Assembly: GCA_019054805.1 (NCBI GenBank)
Contig: JAHQIY010000006.1
Coordinates: 3,968,001 to 4,032,000 of the forward strand
From: Brachionus manjavacas
Lineage: Eukaryota; Rotifera; Eurotatoria; Ploima; Brachionidae
Reading direction: 5' to 3'
DNA: 64,000 bases
Made by a program: the position numbers and the translations under genes. Below the pieces are notes generated by a model that was not told where the DNA came from, searched no databases, and worked only from the letters and a program-made list of their open reading frames with translations. Shown here piece by piece: positions 50,458 through 64,000 of the stretch (positions are counted from its first letter, which is position 1; each line of letters begins with the position of its first letter).

Positions 50458-51978
50458 ATGAATTTACCAATAAAAATAATAGACATTGTTACTATTTTAT
50501 TCTTTAGTCTACTGGTAAGCCCAATTTAAGATTGATATTTAGTATTTAAATTTTTTTCTAAGGTTGTCATCATTATCTTTATCTTTTTACAACGAAATAT
50601 AAGAAGATTCAAGCTTAGAAATGTTCGAGATCCACATTTTTTCACATGTAAATCAATTCCAAAGGTATTTTATCAAATTTAAAAAAAAAACAGTTTGAAA
50701 AACTCTTATTAAGGAACTAAGAGATGCTATTCAGAAAAAGCACAAAAAATCTCATGAATACAATGAGCCAGAAACCCTTTTAACCACCCCTTATCAAAAT
50801 TTACCAGACAACAGTAATTTAAACAGGCTTTAAGTTTAATGAGTAAATAATTTATTCAAAGAGACAAAAACGTTCATCATTCGCATGAAAGCATTCGAAG
50901 TTTCCAAGAATCTTGGTACTTAAACATTTTTAGAAAGTTTTAGCTAAAAAAATCAATTATTTATTATCAATTTAAAGAAAATGCTTTGTTTGAATGTGGA
51001 TATGGAAGACAATTGGCCACAAAACTTGAAGATTTTATTGAACATTTGATTAATTTGAATGACGATTTTGTTCTTGATAGAAACTCTTTACAGGAATTCA
51101 ATAAATTGTTTGTGTGGGCTATGCTGGACCCAATGGTTTTGTTAATTTTATTCAAATAAGAAACTTAATAATTCAAATTTTAAAGAAATTTGACAACGAA
51201 GAATTAAGAAAAATGAACAAACTAATTAACAGTATTATAGAGAGGTTTGACAAAAAATTAATTGCTTATTATTTATTTTATTTTTATTTATTAATTTAGA
51301 TTAGCTCTTAAAAAGCCGTTGCTTAAAGATAAGATATTGCAGCATAAGTTAGATTTAGATGACAATGGAGATTGTGATTTAAACAAAAAATTTAAAATAA
51401 TTCAAACTCAGGGAACTAACGTAAATAATTTAGCTAAAACAAAATCAGCTTTATCGCAAAAATATCATCAGCCACAGTGCTCTTTTATCAACATAGAGAA
51501 GATGAAGTTTGATGAACCAAGTAGTTCTAGTGAAGGCGACGCTCCAAAGTCATCAAAATTAAAATCTCAAATAAAAAATGTCTTCAATTCTCGAAAGAAT
51601 TCCATCGATAACAATGTTAACACAAATAATAATAATTCAAAGCAATTATTGGTAACACCAAAGGAAAAAGTAATTTCGAGTAGCAAATATGAAGAAATAA
51701 AAGACACAAGTTTTGACAGTCAAATATCAATGACTAATAGGATCAATAACAATTCGGATTATCGGTGGTCGATGACTAATGAATCAATTAAAGCTTATGA
51801 CTCAGAAAATGAAGAGATTCCTTTGGTCAAAAAGACAAGTCCGATGCCAAAAAAGCGAAGTGAAAGTCAGAATCAGCCAAATCCGACAAAAAATCTAGTT
51901 GAAAATATTTTCCATACATCAAAGAGTTTAGGTGAAGAAAACGTCGGCTTTTGTCAAACTTTTGAAACCAATTTTTAA
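50458..51978 (+). CDS. C1orf43/NICE-3-like single-pass membrane protein, with a frame break
   Basis: Six exons: 50458-50514, 50563-50664, 50714-50813, 50862-50915, 50978-51244 and 51300-51978. The N terminus is a transmembrane helix (DIVTILFFSLL then VVIIIFIFLQRNIRRFKLRN) followed by DPHFFTCKSIPKELRDAI and NEPETLL, matching the N-terminal blocks of human C1orf43. Further on, FIIRMKAFEVSKNL matches its YRMKALDAIR block. Exon 5 begins in one frame (RQLATKLEDFIEHLINLN) and ends in another (GYAGPNGFVNFIQIRNLI); the change falls at the GGG run at 51116-51118. The summed exon length is one base short of a whole number of codons, so a single missing base explains it. Human C1orf43 affects Golgi and mitochondrial function and phagocytosis. 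The Asn/Ser/Lys-rich C-terminal 200 residues are lineage-specific. Confidence 0.75.
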
Positions 51979-52679
51979 ACTTTTAATTTAACAATCTTTG
52001 GATTTTTTAACTTTTTTTTTTTCAATTTAATTTTATTCATTTAACAATAAACTTTTTTATCAAATAGTGAAAAAAATTTCAATCAAAAAATGGTCAGCAA
52101 AAAATAAAAATTTATACACACAATTTTCTGTTCTTAATTTTATTTCAGAATATTTAAAAATTACAGAAATATTTAAAATATTTTCTCAAGCTTTATTAAT
52201 TTACAAAAAAATAATATATTGAATAAATGTTGATAAATATTCATGATATTTATATAAACAACTTATTAAGAACAAAAAAAACTATTTTAAGCCCTCGATT
52301 TAGAAGAAAATTCATTTTTCATAAACTAAAATTTCAAAAATTAATGATGTCTATCAAAAGAGACTTTGAGATTAATAATAATTTGCATACATTTTTTTCA
52401 TTTAAACCAAGGGCTACTGCATTAACAAAGTTTATCAAATTAAATTTGATTATAAATAGCACCATTGATGTTAGCTAAATAGTTGGAATAACGGCATCCG
52501 TTTAGTTTCTGAATTAATTATGGTACAATTAACTTTATTTCGAAATTTTTTTAATATAACGCATATTTAATTCAGCTAATTTAATAAATTAAAAAAAAAA
52601 GCTTAAACCATATGAATTTGCTTAAAAAGAGAAACTCGGATTTTTAAAATTTGTTCATATTGAATTCGTTGATTTCGAT
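51979..52679. other. convergent 3' flanks, AT-rich
   Basis: About 700 AT-rich bases between the stops of the C1orf43 homologue (+) and ARF6-like gene (-). An open frame at 52227-52478 is AT-driven and matches nothing I recognise. Confidence 0.45.
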
Positions 52680-55405
<2,726 letters not shown>

Positions 55406-55605
55406 TCATAAAAAGACGAAATAAAAATAGATAGCAAACAGTAATGGTCCTAATACCGAACCTTGAAGAATTTCACATGTCACCTCTTTGGACTCTATTA
55501 AAACATTTTTTTTGTGGAAATAATCCATAAAAAGGGTACTAAAAGGCTTGCAAAGAAAAACCTTTATTATTTTATTTAAAGCTAATAGCATCTGAATAGA
55601 AAATG
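55406..55605 (-). mobile_element. LINE reverse transcriptase fragment
   Basis: The minus-strand frame ends ...VTCEILQGSVLGPLLFAIYF. The LQGSVLGPLLF string is the conserved GxPQGSVLGPLLF palm motif of Jockey/RTE-type LINE reverse transcriptases, here with GVPQ changed to EILQ. Only about 60 codons survive and no other RT block is seen nearby, so it is a short dead fragment. It belongs to a different lineage from the 27-28 kb remnant, whose equivalent block reads VRQGSILSPYLF. Confidence 0.7.
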
Positions 55606-58600
55606 ACGTAAATTAACTTTTAAATCAGCCTTAACATACATAGATATACATTAGCTCAAAGGGATGAGAAGATTGAATTACAAATTTTTAATAATTTAAC
55701 TAAAAATATACATTTGTTGTTCATAATTCAAGTACTAATTTTAACATGAAACTATTAAGAATTATAGCTTCGTAAATCTTATTCAGAATTTTTAATTATT
55801 TTTGTATGCATTTTACTGTATTTTTAATTTATGCTTAAAAAATATTTAATTAATAAACAAAGATATCTTTAAGTTGGCTAGATGAAACTCTTTCGAAATT
55901 AATTTAAAACTTAAAACGCTGGTCATTTTTATAAGGTTTTCTAAAACACAAATTTTGATCTAAGATCTTATCTAAAATTTTATAATTGCAAAAAATACAT
56001 CGATTCGTTTTGAATAATTGATCCTTTAGAGGCAAATAATGCGCTAGTGGCTGGAAGTAAGCTAACTCTAAAAGTCTAGAATTACACTTTGATATTCTAG
56101 TAGATATATTTGTGTAGACTAAACTTAAATACCATTTTTCTATATAAATATTAATTATTGATGTGGTCTAAAAAAATAATAACACTAGTGAGGCTAGTTA
56201 AAATTTTAGATTTATTTTTAGATAATTTGGGCAATCGGTTAGATGAAGTGATTCATTTTTTTTTTAAAAAAGCTGTAAATCATGAATTGTTTAAACTGGA
56301 ATATTGACACTTAATATACACAGGAACTCAAGAGGCTTTGTCCGGTACAAAAATTTATCTAAATATTTATTTAAGCATATCAGGACTTATGGTTATTTTT
56401 TACAATAAGAAAATAATCATGTTAAGCTTGATGACTTAAAAATTCGAAAAAATGTTTAATTTTAATTTCCTATGCCTTGGTCAAATCTAATTTTGAATGG
56501 AAACGAGAATAGCTTGTTTGAATTTTAAGCTTCAATCAAATAATTAATCTTTGTAGGTACATTTTTTCGAAAATAATTTTAGATGAAGAAAATAAAATTT
56601 TAATAGACTTAGAAAAGAATAAATAAAATTCAATTTGAAAATATTTTAAACATTACTTAATATTTTGTCTCTTAAATTTTTCATGCTATTTAGATCTAAA
56701 ACTCGTTAATTTTTTTTAAACACTTTAATAAATATGGTCTATTAATATCAAAATAAATAAAAATGATTAATACTTTTTAAGAAAAAAGTGGCTGAGAATC
56801 TTTGTCACTTTTATGAGATAAATCATTTTCTTTACAACTAACAATTAAATTATTCAAGCTATTATGGCTATTAAGAATTGAACCCGAATACAAGAGAGAT
56901 TTAGAATCGATTCAAAATACAAAACAAATATTTGGGCTCACCTAAAAATTTTTTAAGCAAATTTAAGTTTGCCAGAAAAAAAAAATCATTTGATTCTATT
57001 ATTACAATTTAGATTTCCTACTGATCAAAACTTTAAATCACAATTAAGCAATATATTTTAGTATCTAGTTAATTTATTTTAATTTACTAACCTCTAAGAA
57101 TACATATTAAGTTCTAGTGAGCATAAGAATTAAACAAAAATGCTACTTTTTTTTATAAGAATTGGAATTTATTCAACAATCTTTAAAGAAAAAATGAAAG
57201 CCCTAAAAAAGCCAAAAATATTATGCAACTTTGAATCATTTGTAAATGATTAAATTTTATCTTTCTACAACGGTTTTAGGAGGTTATGTAAGTATGCTTT
57301 AATTAAGACAATTAGAAATATATATTGAGTTAGAATAATCACGCTCATTTTGATTTAATAAAGGAGTTAAATTTAATCCTATTTTTTTATGTAAATATTT
57401 CAAATTAAAATGCTAAATAATTAAATCGCAAATTGCCTAATGACTTAAAATGTTGGGACCTTCAAAAGTTAACTAAAGATATTTTTTAAAAATTCATGTA
57501 CTCTAAAGAATAAATACTTTCGCTTGTTTTAGATGAAAATTTAGACAAGATCTGATTTTATTAAAATAAATATGACAAATATTTTAATAAAAATATTATT
57601 TGATATTGTATAATTAACAAATAATTTTATTAAATTTTTTTCATACTCTTTTAAATTATTTAAATATATATTAAATATTTATTAATACTAAAAAGATTGA
57701 ATGAATTAAATTGAATTGAATATTTTTTTTCATAAATACTCTTAGTTTGGGTGAAATGCTAATTTTCAAAATAAATATTCATGATTTATATGAAAAAATG
57801 GTAATAAATTTAACATCATACATTTATTAAGATGCATTTTATTTATATTATTAGGGGTTTTTGCTTGTTTCTATTCAAATAAATAAAACCTAAAAAACAA
57901 GATTTGTTTTAGTCAACTGTTGATATGTATTTTATTTGGAATGTGAAAACGAATTTTTGTAAAGATTGATTTACTTTTGTTTAATTGGTTTTATATTACT
58001 TCATCGATCAAAATAAAACAGAAGATTAGATTTAAAAGAATTCAACACTTCATTTAGATAAAATCGAACATCTTATTTCACGAAAAATTAACGATTAGTA
58101 ATTTAAAATATTTATTTAATCAATTTTAATTTTTTTTCTAAGTTTTAAAACTAAAAAAATAAAAATCTAATTACTTTTGTTTATTATCAAAAACCTAGAT
58201 AGATTTAATTTGAAAAAAAATAATTAAGCTTATTTTTTGAAATTGAACTGATATTGATAAATTAAAATAGAAATATTTACTTTGAAAAATAGCGCAGGAT
58301 TTATTATGTTTTTATTCTAAAAATTTGATTAATATAATAAAAAAATGACCATAAGGAATAAAAAATAATCATTTTTAGGCTATTATGAGTTTCTTATATT
58401 TTTGAATTTTTGAAAATTCTTAAAGAATTTTAAGGATTAAAAAAATGAAAAGAATAACCATAATCCATGGAATTATATATTTTTAATTGCCAAGATTTGA
58501 ATGCGATAAAATCTTTTCAATTTTTTTTAATAATACAAATTAGTTTTTCAGATCATGATATCAAAGATTATGATTATTTTTTTTTTCAATTATTCATTTT

Positions 58601-59450
58601 TTTTAAACCCGTATTAACTGAACATTTAAGTAAAATTTTGCTTATTTTTAAAGTATCATTGCCTATATTATATGAACACAAATTTTGAATTATAATGTCA
58701 ACAAAATGTTAATATGAATCATTTGTTAAAATTTATAAATTTCATTCAAAGTAAAACAATATTTTTTAAATTCTACTAAAAAATTTGATTTTTTACTTGT
58801 CTTTTTATTTAAACTTGATTTCAAGATTTAATGACAAAGTTTCTATCTAATTGAATGTTTTTATTTTCTGATTAATTTAAAGATAAAAATTATCGAATAT
58901 ATCAAAGTAATAAATTTAGGATGAACGCGTAATTAAAAATGAAATTTACTCTTGACTAGTTCGAATTTTATTGAATGCTTTAACATTTTAAGTAAAAATG
59001 TAGATTTTTTTTTTAAATTTTTAAATTTTACAGCACCTTTTTTTTATTTCCATTTTTAAATTAACCAGTTACTTCTAATTTTCAATGAAATATTCCCCAA
59101 GAAAATTTTCTGAAATACATAGAAGCATAGCTGAATTCAAAAAAATAAACATATTTTTAAATTTTAAACTTTTTTTACTTTGGTTCATTTTGAAGCCATA
59201 TGTAAAATTAGCTTTGATTAAGTAATAAAAATAAATTTATTTAAAATAAATTAATAAATTTTCATTTAGATAATGCTTTTTTTTAGTTTTTAGTTTTTTA
59301 CCAGAAAAGAAAAAATTTTTTTAATTATTTTTGGCCTCGGTTTTTGTGCTTTTTTTTAAAAAAAAATTTTGATAAATCACTGAAAATAATGACAAAAACT
59401 AAAAAAATTATTGCCATTATGGCAATTACTTTTATGTTTTTATTACAGTT
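55606..59450. other. AT-rich gene-free stretch
   Basis: Nearly 4 kb with no recognisable exon, RNA gene or element on either strand. Open frames such as that at 58467-58688 are made of AT-rich codons (Phe, Ile, Lys, Asn) and carry no motif. Confidence 0.5.
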
Positions 59451-59451
59451 T

Positions 59452-60121
59452 TAATGACTCTGATTTCATTCGATTTTTTTGGCATTTTTCTCCATAATAA
59501 TCGAAAGCATCTTCATGTCCATAGTCGTAACAAGCACCATTTTCAGAACATGTTTCATTCCAACACAGATAAATTTTAGTTTCGCAATTACGACCTTAGA
59601 ACAAACTTGTTCCATGGGCATGGGAAAATTATTCCCATATATAGACCTTTTTCAAAATGTCATCAATTCAAGTTACATTATTTCGACAATATGACCCGGT
59701 ATAGTTTGCAAAGCATTCACATTCGAATTTCAATGAATTCGTTTGCTTACATTTGCCATTTCCAGAGCAATTGATCAAGCACTTGTTTAAATCTAAATTT
59801 AATTTTGTAATTTCATCAATAAAGTTTATAACTAAAGACATTAAAGAAAATGTTTCATTTTTGTAAATTTGTACAGTTCATTGAGTAGTAAAAACTTGTA
59901 ACTCAGTGTAAAATCTTGATGTTATAATTGATTGTTTTTTCATTCTTTATAGACAGTTCCTGATTTTTTTTAACTGTGGTCTCCAAAATATTAGTTGATT
60001 CTTTATTGAAATAAAGTTTTAAAGATATTCAGGGTTAGTCAATTTATTCATAATTGACAAAATTGTTATTTTATCTGTTCTTTCGTAATGAATATCTTTT
60101 ATAAATTCCATTGCATTAACG
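59452..60121 (-). pseudogene. EGF-like-domain gene remnant
   Basis: On the minus strand a frame runs from near 59840 through DEITKLNLDLNKCLINC, SGNGKCKQTNSLKFEC and ECFANYTGSYC, a complete six-cysteine EGF-like repeat. Lower down, NCETKIYLCWNETC then SENGACYDYGHEDAFDYY and GEKC form part of a second. Upstream pieces such as EFIKDIHYERTDKITIL and NILETTVKKNQELSI look coding but lie in different frames. I could not link the pieces with introns that keep frame, so a decayed extracellular protein gene is most likely; an active gene with unresolved splicing remains possible. Confidence 0.5.
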
Positions 60122-60243
60122 AAAAAAAATTTCTCTTAGCCATAATTTAATGTGTCGTGTCTGTTATACGGATTTTTTGGACCAGTTTATCAATTTATTT
60201 ATAAAAAATCATATTTATTTTTTAGTTTAAAAATCAGAAAATT

Positions 60244-60386
60244 AGTCGACTTGACTAAACTTCACTAAAAAAAAAATTTAAGTTATTGGCTTGACTTAAA
60301 AAAAAAAAAGACTTAGTTTAGTCAAGACATTGTCATTGACTTGAGTTGACTTAAGACTTGTGACTTAAAAACAAGTCTGAAAATTA
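60244..60386. repeat. degenerate GACTTRA-rich repeat with inverted halves
   Basis: The heptamer-like GACTTGA/GACTTAA recurs at short intervals. CTTGACTAAACTTCAC is mirrored by AGTTTAGTCAAG about 60 bases later, giving an inverted repeat around two A-runs. It appears to be simple-sequence expansion or the remains of a short palindromic element. Confidence 0.55.
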
Positions 60387-60854
60387 ATAATGAGAAAAAT
60401 TCTTAAAATTATTAAAAGTTGTTGTTTAATTGATTTATAATCATTTATTAAACAAGATTATATCAACAATAATTGAAGAAAAAGATTGATTAATTAATAT
60501 GAAATCATCTACGTATTTAAACAAAATAAAAAAATATATGAAAACTTCCTTGTTTAGTTACAGTTTTATTATTCTAAATCATTTTTTTTAATTTAATTAA
60601 ATTTAATTGTTATTACATTAGAAATTCATGTGAACAATAAATGTAAGAAGATTTTTTTTTTTTTAAACGTTTATTAAATTTTTTAAATGGCTCTGAGTAA
60701 TAAAACTCCTTCCGCCATTGGAATTGAAAGTAAATTAAGAGTAGTTAAAAAAAAAGCAACAACAAGAATTTAAAAAAAAAAAAAAAAATAAGTTATATTT
60801 TTTTATTTTATTTTTTTATTACATTCAATCAAACTATTACATTCAATTAAACTT
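60387..60854. other. AT-rich sequence with A/T runs
   Basis: Low-complexity sequence. A direct repeat of ATTACATTCAATCAAACT and a variant lies at about 60818-60855, directly before the perfect hairpin at 60855. Confidence 0.4.
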
Positions 60855-60893
60855 TTGGAATAGTCACCGTTAGTAGGTGACTATTCCAAAACA
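60855..60893. repeat. perfect 16-base hairpin
   Basis: TTTTGGAATAGTCACC is followed by a 7-base loop (GTTAGTA) and the exact complement GGTGACTATTCCAAAA. It lies about 230 bases beyond the stop codon of the minus-strand BiP gene, in its probable 3' flank. It may be a small MITE-like palindrome or an RNA structure; function unknown. Confidence 0.75.
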
Positions 60894-61124
60894 AACTTAT
60901 CACATGACAAAAAAGGAAAGAAGTTCGTCTCAAAATTTTATTTGACGTTGTTAAATTTAAAAAAAAATGAAAACAAAACATTATAAACGAGTCGTTTAAA
61001 CAAATTTTTTTTTAATAAATATTTGAAATCATCTAAAAATTGATTTCAACTAAAACTTAAAATCTTTGTTTATTAGTAACAGACAAAACATGATACAAAG
61101 GAAAATAATTGAGTTTGATTGCGT

Positions 61125-63095
61125 TTACAATTCATCTTTATCTTCGGGCTCAGCGCTTTGGCCAGCATTCTGATCACCGGCTTGCTGATAAAACTTGGTC
61201 ATGATCGGATTCACAATCTCTTCCAGCTCTTTCTTTTGCTCTTTGAATTCCTCTACCTCAGCATTGGGGTTGGACTCGAGCCACTTGATTCTCTCCTCGA
61301 CAGCATTCTGAATGGTCTCCTTTTCTTCATCAGACAATTTGCCGCCCAGCTTTTCTTTATCACCAATCTGGTTTTTCAACGAGTACGCATACGACTCGAG
61401 CTCGTTTTTGGCCTCCACTTTTTCCTTCACTTTTTTGTCCTCGTCGGCAAACTTCTCTGCATCCTTGATCATCCTCTCAATTTCCTCTGGCGACAATCTA
61501 TTCTGATTGTTGTTGATCACAATGTTGTTCTTGTTGCCAGTGCCTTTGTCTTCAGCGGTGACTTTCAAAATGCCGTTGACGTCAATCTCAAAGGTGACCT
61601 CGATTTGAGGAACGCCTCTTGGAGCGGGCGGTATTCCGGTGAGGTCAAACTTTCCCAGCAAATGATTGTCTTTGGTCATGGGACGCTCTCCTTCGAACAC
61701 TTGAATGGTCACCGTTGGCTGATTGTCGGCAGCGGTGGAGAAGACCTGCGACTTTTTGGTCGGTATGACGGTGTTTCTGGAGATCAACTTGGTCATCATT
61801 CCACCCACAGTCTCAATGCCCATAGTCAACGGATTCACGTCCAACAAGACCACTTCGCCTCCCACATCCTCGCCGGACAACACACCGCCTTGGACAGCGG
61901 CGCCGTAGGCCACGGCCTCGTCTGGGTTGATGCCTCTGCTCGGCTCTTTGCCGTCAAAGAACTCCTTGACCAATTGCTGAATTTTGGGAATTCTGGTCGA
62001 GCCGCCCACAAGCACAATTTCGTCGATGTCACTTTTTTTGAGTCCAGCGTCCTCTAGCACCTTTTGAACTGGCTTCATGGTGTTGCGGAACAAGTCCATG
62101 TTGAGCTCTTCAAAACGAGCGCGGGTAAATGTTTCGGAAAAGTCTTCGCCATCGAAAAAAGACTCGATCTCAATTCGGGTATCGAACTGGGTGGACAAAG
62201 TTCGCTTGGCTTTTTCGACCTCGCGACGCAACTTCTGCACCGCTCTGTTGTCTTTTCTGATGTCTTTGCCGGACTTTTTCTTGAACAATTTGATAAAGTG
62301 CTCCATCACTCTGTTGTCGAAGTCCTCGCCGCCCAAATGAGTGTCGCCATTGGTGGCCACCACTTCGAACACGCCATTGTCAATAGTCAACAACGAGACG
62401 TCAAAAGTGCCGCCGCCTAGATCGAAAACTAGAATGTTCTTTTCTCCTTCTTTTTTGTCGAGGCCGTAGGCGATGGCGGCCGCGGTGGGCTCGTTGATGA
62501 TTCTCATGACAGTCATGCCGGCGATCACGCCCGCGTCTTTGGTTGCTTGACGCTGAGCGTCGTTGAAATAGGCAGGCACAGTGACGACTGCGTGAGTAAC
62601 CTTTTTGCCCAAGTAGGCCTCGGCTATTTCTTTCATTTTGCCCAAGACCATGGCCGACACTTCTTCGGCAGCGAACATTTTTTCCTCTTGGCCCGACTTG
62701 ACTTGGATGTGAGGCTTGTTGTTTTTGTCGACCACTTTGAACGGCCAGTACTTCATGTCGCCTTGGACGGACGAGTCCTTGAACTCGCGGCCTATTAGAC
62801 GCTTGGCGTCGAAGATCGTGTTCTCCGGGTTGGACGTGAGCTGATTTTTGGCTGCGTCGCCGATCAATCGCTCGCCCTCGCTGGTAAACGCCACATACGA
62901 TGGAGTGATGCGGTTGCCTTGGTCGTTGGCGATTATTTCGACACGACCGTTCTTGACAACGCCCACGCATGAGTATGTAGTGCCCAGATCGATGCCTATG
63001 ACCGTTCCGTAGCTTTCTTTTTTCTCGTCCTTCTCGGCGTTCAGACAGGAGCTAGTGCTAAGCACCAGCAGAACAAATAGACCTAGTTTGTTCAT
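61125..63095 (-). CDS. HSPA5: ER chaperone BiP/GRP78 (HSP70 family)
   Basis: An intronless frame. I choose the ATG at 63095 because it gives a clean signal peptide ([20 protein letters not shown]); an ATG ten codons upstream (63125) would put a charged stretch before it. The protein is 656 residues. The ATPase domain has [49 protein letters not shown] and [16 protein letters not shown]. The peptide-binding domain has [15 protein letters not shown]-like and [18 protein letters not shown] blocks. It ends DKDEL, giving the KDEL retrieval signal. BiP binds nascent and unfolded chains in the ER lumen, gates the translocon and senses ER stress. The gene is far richer in G and C than its surroundings, with biased codons as expected for high expression. 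An ERSE-like element lies upstream. Confidence 0.98.
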   Translation of the reverse strand: MNKLGLFVLLVLSTSSCLNAEKDEKKESYGTVIGIDLGTTYSCVGVVKNGRVEIIANDQGNRITPSYVAFTSEGERLIGDAAKNQLTSNPENTIFDAKRLIGREFKDSSVQGDMKYWPFKVVDKNNKPHIQVKSGQEEKMFAAEEVSAMVLGKMKEIAEAYLGKKVTHAVVTVPAYFNDAQRQATKDAGVIAGMTVMRIINEPTAAAIAYGLDKKEGEKNILVFDLGGGTFDVSLLTIDNGVFEVVATNGDTHLGGEDFDNRVMEHFIKLFKKKSGKDIRKDNRAVQKLRREVEKAKRTLSTQFDTRIEIESFFDGEDFSETFTRARFEELNMDLFRNTMKPVQKVLEDAGLKKSDIDEIVLVGGSTRIPKIQQLVKEFFDGKEPSRGINPDEAVAYGAAVQGGVLSGEDVGGEVVLLDVNPLTMGIETVGGMMTKLISRNTVIPTKKSQVFSTAADNQPTVTIQVFEGERPMTKDNHLLGKFDLTGIPPAPRGVPQIEVTFEIDVNGILKVTAEDKGTGNKNNIVINNNQNRLSPEEIERMIKDAEKFADEDKKVKEKVEAKNELESYAYSLKNQIGDKEKLGGKLSDEEKETIQNAVEERIKWLESNPNAEVEEFKEQKKELEEIVNPIMTKFYQQAGDQNAGQSAEPEDKDEL

Positions 63096-63153
63096 TATGT
63101 GTCTAAATTTGAAGAATTTTTCCAATTTAATAATGATGAAAAGAGAGAAAGTT

Positions 63154-63353
63154 CGTGGGTATTTAAGCGCTGCTTAATTATGATCCATGGAAAGGAAGAA
63201 CTATGTCAGTGACATAGCTTTTTAGTTTGGAGGATGTTTTGTACAAAATTTACTTGTTTAAATTCGGCTTAGATTGTAGCGTGTCTTCGTCTAATTGGTT
63301 GCTTGCAGTATGCTCACTAGACGTCACTTGACTATATGTTAAAATTCAATTGG
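63154..63353 (-). promoter_or_regulatory. BiP promoter with ERSE-like element and CRE/UPRE-like site
   Basis: On the minus strand CCAAT, nine bases, then ACACG occupies 63280-63298. This is one base from the ER stress response element CCAAT-N9-CCACG bound by NF-Y with ATF6/XBP1. About 30 bases further upstream is GTGACGTCTAG (63318-63332), holding TGACGT as in ATF6/CREB sites. A second CCAAT is at about 63344-63353. CTTAAATACC near 63160-63170 may be the TATA-type box. Order and distance from the start (about 185-250 bases) are as in animal BiP promoters. Confidence 0.6.
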
Positions 63354-64000
63354 ATGCTTTTTTAAATTTGGAGTGATTGAATTTTAGACGACTTACGTGG
63401 TTTTCGAATAGATCTAGAAATTTTGATATCGACACCTTTTTTGTCTTAAACGAGCAAAATTAACTTAACATTAGATGAAGAGGAATCAATGAAAAAGCTT
63501 TTGATAAACAATTATTTTTTCATTCTTATAGTGGCACCTTCTTTGTCTTATGCAATTGAAACTAACTTTTTTTTAATTATTTTTTACTCTATTTTAAAAT
63601 TTTTCTTTTTGAAGCATCTTGTATGAGAAAGTTTTTTCAGATTATCAGGTGATGATTTAATTGAAATTTTATTATTTTTTTTTTGCGTAGTGCTCAGTTT
63701 TATATTTAATTTTATTTACAAATAATTAATATAGATCTACTAGCCTTTTTTATTCTATCTTTATAGCCAAGCCTTAATCTTAATCTTATGATATGTTGGC
63801 GAGTGATCACATGTATTTTTCTGGCATATATTTAAGATTACGATAAAAAAAATTACTGTATTGAAACACGTTTTTTATTCGTAAATAAGCCTACGTAAAT
63901 AAGTAAAAACGTTTTTTGGAAATATCCTTTTATAAGCGTTATTTAGAGTACATTTACGTAATTTAACTAAACTTTCCTTAATGTCAAAAATCACGAATAA
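63354..64000. other. AT-rich upstream flank of BiP
   Basis: About 650 AT-rich bases to the window end. No exon or RNA gene was recognised. Confidence 0.45.

Noticed and set aside
52227-52478. 83-codon plus-strand frame
   Set aside because: AT-driven composition, no motif, and no splice context; treated as chance.
58467-58688. 73-codon Phe/Ile-rich plus-strand frame
   Set aside because: Composition follows local T-richness and no motif or start context supports it.
61119-62057. 312-codon plus-strand frame opposite BiP
   Set aside because: It is a by-product of the GC-rich, codon-biased BiP gene; the antisense protein has no recognisable motif. The same applies to the other antisense frames in 61.3-62.9 kb.

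Overview
The window is strongly AT-rich animal nuclear DNA. Its genes have short introns, mostly 45-70 bases with GT...AG ends, separated by gene-poor AT-rich stretches. The gene set is metazoan: an opsin, a rhodopsin-family receptor, the cilium protein DPCD, a C1orf43/NICE-3 homologue, MOCS2A/B, a CABIT-domain protein and two full-length ABCA transporters. Small introns, high AT and compact genes suit a rotifer such as Brachionus; that placement is an inference from style, not from a marker gene.

Layout. 1-6.9 kb: nothing recognisable. 7.7-9.8 kb (-): complete six-exon DPCD. 10.0-11.1 kb (+): divergent five-exon opsin. 12.2-13.3 kb (+): unrecognised Lys/Ser-rich protein. 13.9-14.9 kb (+): TSR3. 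15.0-16.5 kb (-): CABIT-domain protein. 17.0-17.7 kb: two small coding-like ORFs. 18.6-19.4 kb (+): GAR1. 19.8-20.2 kb (-): lone histone H2B. 20.7-26.8 and 33.5-39.4 kb (+): two 11-exon ABCA transporters in tandem, separated by a decayed LINE (27.2-28.3 kb), an LRR protein (28.4-30.1 kb) and a GC-rich inverted-repeat island (31.7-32.3 kb). 40.4-41.4 kb (-): single-exon GPCR. 42.0-43.2 kb (-): MOCS2A then MOCS2B. 43.7-46.4 kb (-): GFPT. 48.8-49.8 kb (-): HADH. 50.5-52.0 kb (+): C1orf43 homologue with a one-base frame break. 52.7-53.3 kb (-): ARF6-like GTPase. 55.4-55.6 kb: LINE scrap. 59.4-60.1 kb (-): EGF-like gene remnant. 61.1-63.1 kb (-): BiP/HSPA5 with an ER-stress-type promoter element.

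Exon models were built by hand from splice sites and homology. For DPCD, TSR3, GAR1, both ABCA genes, GFPT, MOCS2A, MOCS2B, ARF6, the CABIT gene, the LRR gene and the Lys/Ser-rich gene, the exons join in one open frame.

The genes are mostly unrelated housekeeping and sensory functions. Two arrangements carry information. MOCS2A and MOCS2B, the two subunits of molybdopterin synthase, sit head to tail about 120 bases apart. The tandem ABCA pair has diverged membrane and extracellular parts, but its two nucleotide-binding domains and their introns are nearly identical in DNA, as expected from recent gene conversion in two separate tracts. Other notable points are candidate 12- and 24-base microexons in the GFPT intron at the position of the vertebrate muscle-specific exon, and an opsin that keeps the retinal lysine but lacks the usual G-protein-coupling motifs.
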